Source of the DNA: Yeosuana sp043876835
Lineage (GTDB): Bacteria > Bacteroidota > Bacteroidia > Flavobacteriales > Flavobacteriaceae
Reading direction: 5' to 3'
Assembly: GCF_043876835.1 (NCBI RefSeq)
Contig: NZ_JBAWJZ010000010.1
Location: forward strand, 1 to 64,000
Length of the DNA stretch: 64,000 nt
Each line of letters starts with the position of its first letter. Positions within the stretch are counted from its first letter, which is position 1. The notes under the pieces were generated by a model, which saw nothing but the letters and a program-made list of their open reading frames with translations, was not told the origin of the DNA and searched no databases. The position numbers and the translations under genes are program-made. Positions 1 to 6,865 of this stretch are shown piece by piece.

Positions 1-84
1 AAATAAAAACCGAATAGAAAATCCGCGAGGATTTTCGTAAGTAGGCTAGAACTAGCAATAAATTATATACGGTGTTAGCAGCTG
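1..84 (-). repeat. Folded cassette-end element downstream of the peptidase gene
   Basis: Read on the minus strand, this is the sequence just after the peptidase stop. It holds GCTGCTAAC (75-83 as GTTAGCAGC on plus), a short hairpin GCTAG-AA-CTAGC (45-56) and a stronger hairpin AAAATCC-GCGA-GGATTTT (18-35). The GCTGCTAAC core is the inverse of the core just upstream of the same gene (962-970), so the gene is enclosed by an inverted pair. The arrangement resembles the folded recombination sites of mobile gene cassettes, but no integron consensus is matched exactly. The element may extend left of the window. Confidence 0.45.
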
Positions 85-88
85 TTTT

Positions 89-937
89 TTATAAATTAAA
101 TTTCTGTTTGAAAATCGGAAGAAAGTCCAAAACTTTTTCAGATTTAATTACTATTCCAAGGTTATTAGGGATTCTTGAAAATGTCATTGGAACTTGAAGG
201 TTAGGAACGTTAACTACTTGTAATTCTCCTGTTGCTGTATGTTGTGGTCCCGAATATAGAATTCCAAGAAAGTATAATCTAGCAGCTCCTATATTAAATC
301 CTCCGTTTTTGGTCGAGTATCCGCTATTGTTATAAAGCAAGACTGGTGAGCCACTTGAACCAGGAAAACAAGCAGCGTCAATCATAAACTCTTTTTTGCC
401 ATTATAGTCAATATTTGGATGAGTTGCTGTTGTACCTTTTCTTATAATAGGCATATTGTTATGAGAATCCCAAATTCCATTTGGATAGCCAATCATTAGT
501 ATGTCCTCAACAACATCAAGTTCTTCTTGTTGCTGTTTATTTGGAATAATATTATTATCAAATGTTCTGTAGAAAAGGTTTGCATTCATTTGTTTAGCAG
601 CACTAACAAGTTGACCAATAGGCATTGCACATAAATCTATATTTGGGTCAGGATGATAAGTCCACATTTTATCAAAGTCTTTTGAAAAGTCTAGTGTAAA
701 ATGGTCGGTTAAATTTGGATTACCATCTTTGTCCGATTTAGTAAGTTTAAAGCGTCCTTTTGCCATTCCTTCCGCTACGTGTCTATTTGTTACGACCATA
801 GGGATGCTTTTTTCATCGTCTATTTTTAGGCTAAAAAAGAATCCTGTTCCAGTTCCCTTATCTCCATTTGGTTTTTCACATTCAATTCTAGTTGTGCTGT
901 AGCAAATTTGTTCAAGTAAAGAAAGTTGTTTTGTCAT
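89..937 (-). CDS. Trypsin-like serine peptidase (S1/Trypsin_2 type)
   Basis: A 282-residue protein with the chymotrypsin-fold catalytic set: TGFFF near residue 32, the His motif VVTNRHVAEG near 48-57, an Asp in DLCAMPIG near 101, and the Ser motif FPGSSGSPVLL near 192-202. There is no signal peptide, so it probably acts in the cytoplasm. Such stand-alone cytosolic trypsin-like proteins are common in accessory regions and sometimes act as effectors in defence, but no partner gene is visible here. The gene is alone between inverted GTTAGCAGC cores, which suggests it travelled as a cassette. The ATG at 937 follows a palindrome-rich leader. The family is clear; the role is unknown. Confidence 0.8.
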   Translation of the reverse strand: MTKQLSLLEQICYSTTRIECEKPNGDKGTGTGFFFSLKIDDEKSIPMVVTNRHVAEGMAKGRFKLTKSDKDGNPNLTDHFTLDFSKDFDKMWTYHPDPNIDLCAMPIGQLVSAAKQMNANLFYRTFDNNIIPNKQQQEELDVVEDILMIGYPNGIWDSHNNMPIIRKGTTATHPNIDYNGKKEFMIDAACFPGSSGSPVLLYNNSGYSTKNGGFNIGAARLYFLGILYSGPQHTATGELQVVNVPNLQVPMTFSRIPNNLGIVIKSEKVLDFLPIFKQKFNL

Positions 938-967
938 ATGTGAGTTGAGTTGGTTTAAATTGCTGCT

Positions 968-1020
968 AACGTAAGGATATATACACTAGTGTATATATCC
1001 CCACTATATATACTATTACG
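968..1020. repeat. Palindromic element with two competing hairpins
   Basis: A perfect 26-bp palindrome lies at 975-1000 (left arm GGATATATACACT). Outer arms CGTAA (970-974) and TTACG (1016-1020) enclose it. The right half of the palindrome can instead pair with 1005-1014: AGTGTATATA can fold onto TATATATACT with one G-T wobble. Two mutually exclusive folds are thus possible. It lies between the peptidase start (937) and the stop of the decayed integrase (1039). It could be a cassette site, an operator or a leader for the peptidase; there is no T-run to make it a good terminator. Confidence 0.55.
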
Positions 1021-1038
1021 AATTTAATAAAAAATACC

Positions 1039-2168
1039 TTACAAATCCAAAGGATTTTTAATAGAATCGAAACTGCTTTTGGCTACATGAGTGTGAATTT
1101 CAGTGGTTTTGGTAGAACTATGTCCAAGAAGCAATTGGATGTACCTCAAATCCGTACCAGATTCCAATAAATGAGTAGCAAAACTATGCCTTAAAGTATG
1201 TGGGGTAACTTTTTTCCTTATTCAAGCCTTAATGGCAGCTTCGTTTATTATCTTACCAACACTATTGGCACTGTACTGGTCTCTTGTTTGTCCTTCAAAT
1301 AAATAAACACTTGGTTTCCACTCTTTAAAATATTGCCTCAAATCCCTTAATGTGTTGCTGGACAACAATGTGTACCTGTCTTTGTTCCCTTTGGCATCTC
1401 GTACAAATATCAACATCCTAGAACTGTCAATATCGGTCGGTTTTAAGTTTAATAGTTCGCTTCTTCTCAGACCGGCCGAGTATAAAAGACTTACTATACA
1501 TCTATGTTTTAAATTGTTGGTGTGGTCTATAATTTTCTTTACATTTTCTTTGGATAGAACCACGGGCAGTTTTTTGTCTTTTCTCGGACGTTCTATGCTA
1601 TAGAACCTGTTGGGCATCCCCAAAACTATTTCATAATAGAATTTGATACTATTGATGGCTTGGTTGATATAGGATTTCAATCTGTCTTTTTGCACCAACC
1701 ATTGTAGATACTGCCTAATATCATTTTCGTTCAATTCATCAATTGCAGTTTTGTTGTAGTAATTAATAAAATCCTCAAAAGAAGAAACATAAGACTTCAC
1801 GGTACTATTGGAGTATTTTTTCAATTCCAATTTAATCAAATACGATTCGGGACAATATCTGAAACTATCATGTTTTTTCTGCTTCTAAACCACGCGACAT
1901 CAAATGTTTCGAACAATTGCTTCGACCTGGTTTCTTGGAAGAAGTATTTTGAATTAATCCAGGCAATACCCCTAAATAGGTTATATATACTGTCAAGATT
2001 GTTTTTGTTGTTGGGCAGATAATGCATATTGAACTCGTCACTCCAAGAAACGGAGTCTAGTTCATTAACCAAAATGTTCAATGCCTTGTTTGAGTAGAAT
2101 TCCAAACCTATACATTTATTATTGTCTATAAGAAGATGCTTTAGGGTAATTTGCTGATTGAATTTCAT
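1039..2168 (-). pseudogene. Decayed tyrosine recombinase/integrase (XerC/D-like)
   Basis: Three pieces make one integrase. Residues 1-110 (2168-1836) are the N-terminal domain, ending in another frame. The second piece (to 1225) carries the core-binding domain and the first catalytic Arg in YSAGLRRSEL. After an in-frame TGA (1222-1224) a further 60 codons remain open to 1039 with HTLRHSFATHLLE and LLGHSSTKTTE. The join between pieces one and two lies at A AAA AAC (1872-1878), where a -1 shift restores CPESYLIKLE. The usual nucleophile in EIYTHV reads EIHTHV: the codon at 1093-1095 is CAC, not TAC. A frameshift, a stop and a lost nucleophile make it very probably non-functional. The second piece could only start from TTG at 1839. 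Confidence 0.85.
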
Positions 2169-2214
2169 ATATAATAGTATTTTCTTAAAAATATACCATA
2201 ATGAATTTATAGTT

Positions 2215-2247
2215 GTACATTACACGTATAATAAACGTATAATGTAC
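2215..2247. other. 33-bp imperfect palindrome, candidate recombinase core site or operator
   Basis: Arms GTACATTACACGT (2215-2227) and ACGTATAATGTAC (2235-2247) are inverted copies with one mismatch, around a 7-bp centre ATAATAA. A 13-7-13 layout is like the core sites of tyrosine recombinases. It lies in the 96-bp gap between the divergent integrase remnant and the zinc-ribbon remnant, so an operator for both promoters is the other simple reading. Confidence 0.45.
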
Positions 2248-2264
2248 AGAAGAATATATACACC

Positions 2265-2644
2265 ATGAAACCCTTTAAAAAATGCTTGTCCTGTGGAAAG
2301 GAATTGGAAGGACGTTACGATAAAAAGTTTTGCGACCCTTACTGTAAAGTTCATATCATTACCAAAGGAACGTTCAAAATGAAACAGCTTTCTATAAGAA
2401 CATTGATAAGCAATTAAAACTGAACAGAAGATTGCTAAAAAACTTTAATAAAGCCGGAAAGGCCATTGTTAGGTTGGACGAACTGGTTGCGGAAGGATTT
2501 AACCCCAATTATTTTACCCATTATTGGAAAACCGCAAAAGAAGATGTTTACTTGTTTGTTTATGAATACGGGTTCTTAAAAAGAAAAGAAAATAATATTG
2601 AAAAATACGTCTTGATTAAATGGCAGGATTATATGGAAAAATAA
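2265..2644 (+). pseudogene. Frameshifted small zinc-ribbon protein
   Basis: The frame starting at ATG 2265 encodes a zinc-finger start, CLSCGKELEG then KFCDPYCK (C-x2-C and C-x3-C), and stops at 2417. From about 2350 another frame reads on without a break (YHYQRNVQNETAFYKNIDKQ) into RRLLKNFNKAGKAIVRLDEL and on to the stop at 2644. The span is 380 nt, one base short of a whole number of codons, so a single-base deletion near 2347-2352 explains it. The intact protein would be about 126 residues. It is divergent from the integrase remnant and shares its state of decay. The product family is not known to me beyond the zinc ribbon. Confidence 0.7.
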
Positions 2645-2977
2645 TTTTTATAGAAATTTAAGCTAAGTGCTTGTAGTAATCTTACATGTTATAGAATCAA
2701 ATTTTTATAATTCTAGTATTAAGAGTTCGATATTTTTTTATTTGCCTAGCGAACAATTTTAAAAGGATTTGGTCTAATTATAATCATAAAAAAGATTAAA
2801 AAATCTATCTCAAAACTTTTAAAATTCATTAAGTTCAATTAATAATTAATTTATTAAATTGCATTAAATATTTTCAATAATCTGAAAACTTAAAACTGCA
2901 TACGTTTTTGCATACGTTTTATAATTTTAAGGGTTGTTTCTCCTCATGATTGTGCTTGAAATTCTTTTGGCGCAGAG
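2645..2977. other. AT-rich non-coding stretch before the tRNA remnant
   Basis: No reading frame of note was found. It is very AT-rich and contains the tandem 12-mers listed separately. TGGCGCAG just before the tRNA remnant (2968-2975) may be a leftover of the tRNA D-arm. Confidence 0.4.
2897..2920 (+). repeat. Two tandem perfect 12-mers TGCATACGTTTT
   Basis: TGCATACGTTTT occurs twice head to tail (2897-2908 and 2909-2920), about 58 bp before the tRNA remnant. Short direct repeats beside an attachment site are typical of recombinase arm or excisionase sites, but this is positional inference only. Confidence 0.5.
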
Positions 2978-3019
2978 CTCATAACCCGAAGGTCACTGGT
3001 TCGAGTCCAGTTCCCGCTA
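2978..3019 (+). pseudogene. tRNA-Met (CAT) 3' remnant, likely attachment scar
   Basis: The sequence has a CTCATAA anticodon loop with CAT at 2980-2982, the 3' anticodon arm, the variable loop AGGTC, a T-arm ACTGG-TTCGAGT-CCAGT and the 3' acceptor strand TCCCGCT with discriminator A. The 5' acceptor strand, most of the D-arm and the 5' anticodon stem are missing or replaced, so no cloverleaf can form. A 3' tRNA fragment followed by the tRNA's own terminator is what an integrated element leaves at its far end. An intact tRNA-Met copy is expected outside the window. Confidence 0.7.
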
Positions 3020-3042
3020 CAAAATGAAATTCATTCAATACT

Positions 3043-3072
3043 AACGGTTTAGTTTACTCTAAACCGTTTTTT
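3043..3072 (+). terminator. Rho-independent terminator after the tRNA remnant
   Basis: A perfect 10-bp stem AACGGTTTAG / CTAAACCGTT (3043-3052 and 3059-3068) with a 6-nt loop, followed by a T-run. It is placed as expected for a tRNA transcript. Confidence 0.8.
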
Positions 3073-3319
3073 ATGAAAAAAACTTTTGAATTCAACAAAT
3101 TGTGTCTCAATTCAGCTACTTTTTCAAGCGTTTGATATTGGTCAAGAATGTCAGAGTCAATTTCCGTCTTTTTCAAGTCAATTTTTTTATCTGAGGAACT
3201 TTGTTCGATAACATAACTTTCCGCTATTTCAATTACTTGATTTTTGGTCAGAATTTTAGTTGAAGCCAGCCTGTAAAAATCAATAAAATGTAAATGAGTT
3301 CAATTTTTATTTTGTTCAT
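3054..3319 (-). pseudogene. Broken small lipoprotein-like gene
   Basis: From ATG at 3319 a short signal-like segment (MNKIKIELIYILLIFTGWLQ) stops at 3248. Directly after it another frame is open to a stop at 3054, encoding TKILTKNQVIEIAESYVIEQ and later KVAELRHNLLNSKVFFIKNG. This looks like one small exported protein with a frameshift behind the signal segment, truncated at the C-terminus where the tRNA terminator begins. Its family is unknown to me; the ITK..AIEIAE-type start is common in small hypothetical proteins of Bacteroidota. Confidence 0.5.
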
Positions 3320-3330
3320 CTCAAATATAT

Positions 3331-3480
3331 GCTAACAACCTGTTAAACACAGGTTTGCTTTGCGAAGGAAAAGATAATAAATTTAAGCAACAATGATTTG
3401 AGAATTTGATAGATTTTGGGAATTAAGCCTCAAATCATTGATTATCGACTAGGTAGCGGAGCTACCGTTAGTTGTTAAAT
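3331..3480. repeat. Folded element with nested inverted repeats, cassette-end-like
   Basis: The outer cores are GCTAACAAC (3331-3339) and GTTAGTTGTTA (3467-3477). Inside lie ACCTGT-TAAAC-ACAGGT (3338-3354), a perfect 12-bp pair CAATGATTTGAG / CTCAAATCATTG (3391-3402 and 3429-3440), and GGTAGC-GGA-GCTACC (3452-3466). No coding frame was seen. The build matches the elements around the peptidase gene at the left end. Confidence 0.5.
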
Positions 3481-3866
3481 TTATTAGATTGGGAGTTCAA
3501 GAAGCAGGGTCAAATTGCTTTTAGCACCTGCTATGTCACTTAAAAGGTTTGAGTCTGTCAGCTGGAGCTGTAGTTCATATATATGCCATAAGTAATTAGG
3601 TTTAGCAGGGCGTTAGAGCTCATTTAACTTGTGAGGGGAGTGCAAAGCACGTAGCAGCATAAGTCAGCTTTAGCTGAATGTGCTTCAAAGAAAATCTAAA
3701 AGGCCTTACAGACGTTTCATGTGTTAAATATCCTATTATATTTGTCTCGTATATGGAGCACCATTCTAACCAAACCTCTAGGTTGTAAACCATTGCTAAA
3801 GTAGTAGTAATCCCCCCAAAAGAGAAAGGCTTGCCCTTCTTTTCAAGAAAATAGAATTGCTGTTAA
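3481..3866. other. Unassigned non-coding stretch
   Basis: No gene was recognised. It holds several small hairpins (CAGCT-GG-AGCTG near 3559, GTGC-AAA-GCAC near 3640, CAGC-TTTA-GCTG near 3664) and a GGGCGTTAG motif near 3607, so it may be more cassette-end or decayed mobile DNA. The last part carries a weak hairpin listed as a possible terminator. Confidence 0.3.
3818..3843 (-). terminator. Weak terminator-like hairpin after the SGNH hydrolase
   Basis: On the minus strand AAAAG-AAGG pairs with CCTT and CTTTT, with a 3-nt internal bulge. It lies 24 bp after the stop at 3867. It lacks a clean T-run. Confidence 0.3.
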
Positions 3867-4502
3867 TTAATTTTTTAAAACCTTAAAAATTTCACTTGCC
3901 ATTAATTTAGCTCCTTCTGCATTGGGATGAACCCCATCGGGCAGTAAATTTGATTTATCAAGAAAAAATCCATAGAAATTAATGGTTTTAATATGATTGT
4001 CAGATGCTATTTTTTTTAAGATATCCAACATTTCAAATTTAAGAACATCTTTTTGCATACTCCATCTGTTTTCAAATATAGGTGGGGGTAGGCCAATATA
4101 CAGAGTCGTTTTCGGATTTAGTTCCTTTAAAATTTTGAGCATTGCATTATAGTCTAAAACAAATTCATCTTTATTTGTATTCCAATTGAATGTTTTTGTG
4201 TCATTAGTTCCCAACATCAACACTATAATATTGGGTTTAAATTCTTTTACAGCTTTAAATTCAGGTTCCTGCCAATATGGTTTATTTCCTTTTTTAATCA
4301 TATTGGCGCCACTAACCCCAAAATTTCTAACATCATATCTTTTTCCCATGAGCTTTTGAAGTTGCCTTGGGTATGACAGAAAATCCCTGTTTTTAATTCC
4401 TGAACCATAAGTAATACTGTCTCCCACACAGGCTATTTTTACCGGTGAGCAAGACGACATTAATAGCAGTATCCCTAATAGTGAAATATAAAACTTTTTC
4501 AT
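3867..4502 (-). CDS. SGNH/GDSL esterase lipoprotein
   Basis: A 211-residue protein when started at the second ATG, giving MKKFYISLLGILLLMSSC, a lipoprotein signal with Cys at about 18. The SGNH blocks are clear: CVGDSITYG with the nucleophilic Ser, an Asn in FGVSGANM, MLGTNDTK, and DGVHPNAEG with the catalytic Asp and His. Family members remove acyl groups from sugars or lipids. It is the last gene of the minus-strand run behind glpF, which suggests de-esterification of a glycan or glycerol-containing substrate at the cell surface or in the periplasm. An upstream ATG at 4511 would add three residues. Confidence 0.85.
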   Translation of the reverse strand: MKKFYISLLGILLLMSSCSPVKIACVGDSITYGSGIKNRDFLSYPRQLQKLMGKRYDVRNFGVSGANMIKKGNKPYWQEPEFKAVKEFKPNIIVLMLGTNDTKTFNWNTNKDEFVLDYNAMLKILKELNPKTTLYIGLPPPIFENRWSMQKDVLKFEMLDILKKIASDNHIKTINFYGFFLDKSNLLPDGVHPNAEGAKLMASEIFKVLKN

Positions 4503-4563
4503 TTGGAGCATTTTAATTATTATAAAAGATATTTGAGATTCAATAGATTCTTAATTTCTTTTT

Positions 4564-5292
4564 TTAAGATAATAACATCATTAACCATGCAGCAATGGCT
4601 GCTCCAATAATTGGTCCCAACACCGGAATCCATGCGTAGCCCCAATTGTTGGTTGCCTTGTTTTTAATTGGCAGTATGGCATGCACGATTCTTGGACCTA
4701 AATCTCTGGCCGGATTAATGGCATAACCGGTTGTGCCCCCTAAAGATAACCCAATGGACCATACTAAAAAAGCAACAGGCAATGCCCCTAGAGAACCTAA
4801 ACCAACAATTGTTTGTTTATCATCAATTGAAGCACCAGTAAAGTATAAAATGGTAAAAATCAAAACAAAAGTGCCTAAGATTTCACTGAATAAATTTGAA
4901 AATAAATTTTTGATTGCCGGTGCTGTACAAAAGATAGCTCTTTTAGAATCAGCATCATCGGTATCACCAAAATGATCTTTATAGAACAACCAAACTAAAG
5001 AGGCTCCTATCATAGCTCCGATCATTTGCCCTAAAATATATGTTGGCACCAAATTCCATGAGAATTTGCCAGCAATGGCCAAACCAATACTCACTGCTGG
5101 ATTGATATGGGCCCCACTATAGGGGCCAGTTACTACAACAGCTACATAAACAGCTAACGCCCAGCCTGTTGTAATTACTATCCAACCACTATTATTTCCA
5201 TAGGTTTTATTTAAAACCACATTGGCTACAACGCCTCCTCCTAATAAGATAAGTAATGCTGTTCCTATAATTTCTGCAATAAATGGTGTCAT
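4564..5292 (-). CDS. glpF: Aquaglyceroporin, glycerol facilitator GlpF
   Basis: A 242-residue MIP channel with both NPA boxes, GAHINPAVSIG near 62 and GYAINPARDLGPR near 190, and six hydrophobic spans. The Asp after the second NPA box (NPARD) and the Arg of the selectivity filter are as in glycerol-conducting members. It moves glycerol across the inner membrane for GlpK. It lies 27 bp behind glpK, in the order glpD-glpK-glpF. It could carry other small polyols as well. Confidence 0.93.
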   Translation of the reverse strand: MTPFIAEIIGTALLILLGGGVVANVVLNKTYGNNSGWIVITTGWALAVYVAVVVTGPYSGAHINPAVSIGLAIAGKFSWNLVPTYILGQMIGAMIGASLVWLFYKDHFGDTDDADSKRAIFCTAPAIKNLFSNLFSEILGTFVLIFTILYFTGASIDDKQTIVGLGSLGALPVAFLVWSIGLSLGGTTGYAINPARDLGPRIVHAILPIKNKATNNWGYAWIPVLGPIIGAAIAAWLMMLLS

Positions 5293-5319
5293 TTTTTATT
5301 TTGTTTTTTATGTTATGAA

Positions 5320-6819
5320 TTATTTTTTTGTCCAATATTCTAAAGCATCTATTGCTTTATACCAACCTTTGATGTTTTCATTTATTTCTTTTCTATCTGT
5401 AATAGGATTAAAACGTTGGTCTGTTTGCCATATTTGTTGAATTTCTTCTTGGTCTTTCCAATATCCCACTGCTAATCCGGCTAAAAAAGCGGCACCCATA
5501 GCGGTTGTTTCAACTACTTTAGGTCTAACGGTTACTGTATTTAATACATCGGACTGAAATTGCATAAGCATATTATTAATAGTAGCACCGCCATCAACAC
5601 GCAATTCTTTAATGGAAATACCAGAATCGGCTTCCATAGCCTTCAAAACATCCATGGTTTGATAAGCAATGGATTCTAAAGCGGCACGTGCAATATGAGC
5701 ATCAGTACTGCCTCTGGTTAATCCAAAAATAGTACCCTGTGCATGCTGGTTCCAATGGGGTGCCCCCAAGCCTGCAAAAGCTGGTACAAAATAAACCCCT
5801 TCTGCGCTGTTAACTGAACTTGCCAATTTTTCAACATCAGCAGACGTTCTAATGATTTTTAAACTGTCTCGCAACCATTGAACAACCGCTCCGGCAATAA
5901 AAATACTGCCTTCAAGAGCATAATGGGTTTTTCCATTAATTTTCCAGGCTACAGTTGTTAACAGATTATTCTTTGAAACAATAGGTTTCTCGCCAATATT
6001 CATAAGCATAAAACAACCTGTGCCATAGGTGTTTTTAACCATTCCGGATTTTGTACACATTTGCCCGAATAGTGCTGCTTGTTGATCTCCTGCAATTCCA
6101 GCAATAGGGATTTTGGTGTCATAAAAAGTTGAGTGAGTATGCCCGTAAACTTCACTGGATTGTTTAACCTGTGGCAACATACTTTTTGGAATGGTAAACA
6201 GTTCTAGCAATTCATCGTCCCAATCCATAGTATTCAGGTTAAACAACAAGGTTCTGGAAGCATTGGAAGCATCGGTTACATGTTGTTCGCCTTTTGTGAA
6301 ATTCCAAATTAGCCATGTGTCTATGGTTCCCATAATCAACTCACCCGCTTCAGCTTTTTTTCTTGCTCCTTCAACATGATCTAAAATCCATTTTACTTTA
6401 GTCCCAGAAAAATAAGAATCAATAACCAACCCCGTTTTTTTTCTAATCAAATCACTTTTTCCTTGCTTTTTAAGTTCATCACAAAAATTGGATGTTCTTT
6501 TGTCTTGCCAAACAATTGCATTGTAAACTGGTTTCCCTGTTTTTCTCTCCCAAACTATAACTGTTTCACGTTGATTAGTGATGCCTATTGCCGCAATATT
6601 TTCAATATTTAAGTTTTTCTTAGCAATGGCTTCAGCGGCAACGCCTGCTTGAGTAGACCATATTTCAATAGGGTCATGCTCAACCCAACCCGGTTTCGGA
6701 AAATATTGTTTAAATTCTTTTTGAGCGAGTGAAACAATATGCCCTTGCTTGTCAAAAATAATGGCTCTAGAACTTGTAGTTCCTTGGTCGAGAGCAAGTA
6801 TGTATTTTTCCATAGTCAT
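5320..6819 (-). CDS. glpK: Glycerol kinase GlpK
   Basis: A 499-residue FGGY kinase of normal length that makes sn-glycerol 3-phosphate from glycerol and ATP. It shows the N-terminal ATP motif LALDQGTTSSRAIIFD, the substrate motif GITNQRET, DTWLIWNFTKG, GIAGDQQAALFGQ, and the C-terminal DGGATINNMLMQFQSD. The start may be ATG 6819 or the ATG two codons later at 6813. It lies 46 bp after glpD and 27 bp before glpF, so the three are probably one transcript. Confidence 0.96.
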   Translation of the reverse strand: MTMEKYILALDQGTTSSRAIIFDKQGHIVSLAQKEFKQYFPKPGWVEHDPIEIWSTQAGVAAEAIAKKNLNIENIAAIGITNQRETVIVWERKTGKPVYNAIVWQDKRTSNFCDELKKQGKSDLIRKKTGLVIDSYFSGTKVKWILDHVEGARKKAEAGELIMGTIDTWLIWNFTKGEQHVTDASNASRTLLFNLNTMDWDDELLELFTIPKSMLPQVKQSSEVYGHTHSTFYDTKIPIAGIAGDQQAALFGQMCTKSGMVKNTYGTGCFMLMNIGEKPIVSKNNLLTTVAWKINGKTHYALEGSIFIAGAVVQWLRDSLKIIRTSADVEKLASSVNSAEGVYFVPAFAGLGAPHWNQHAQGTIFGLTRGSTDAHIARAALESIAYQTMDVLKAMEADSGISIKELRVDGGATINNMLMQFQSDVLNTVTVRPKVVETTAMGAAFLAGLAVGYWKDQEEIQQIWQTDQRFNPITDRKEINENIKGWYKAIDALEYWTKK

Positions 6820-6865
6820 TGTGGGTTAAAGGGTTTCAAAAAAAATTCTAATATAATAATTCGAT

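Noticed and set aside
89..937. Peptidase as part of a defence system with neighbouring genes
   Set aside because: No partner gene (NTPase, TIR, caspase-like or similar) lies beside it; the next gene is a decayed integrase.
1352..1603. Plus-strand open frame of 83 codons inside the integrase
   Set aside because: It is a shadow of the integrase reading frame on the other strand, with no family features.
3481..3866. Group II intron fragment
   Set aside because: The hairpins suggested it, but no domain V consensus or reverse transcriptase frame could be found.
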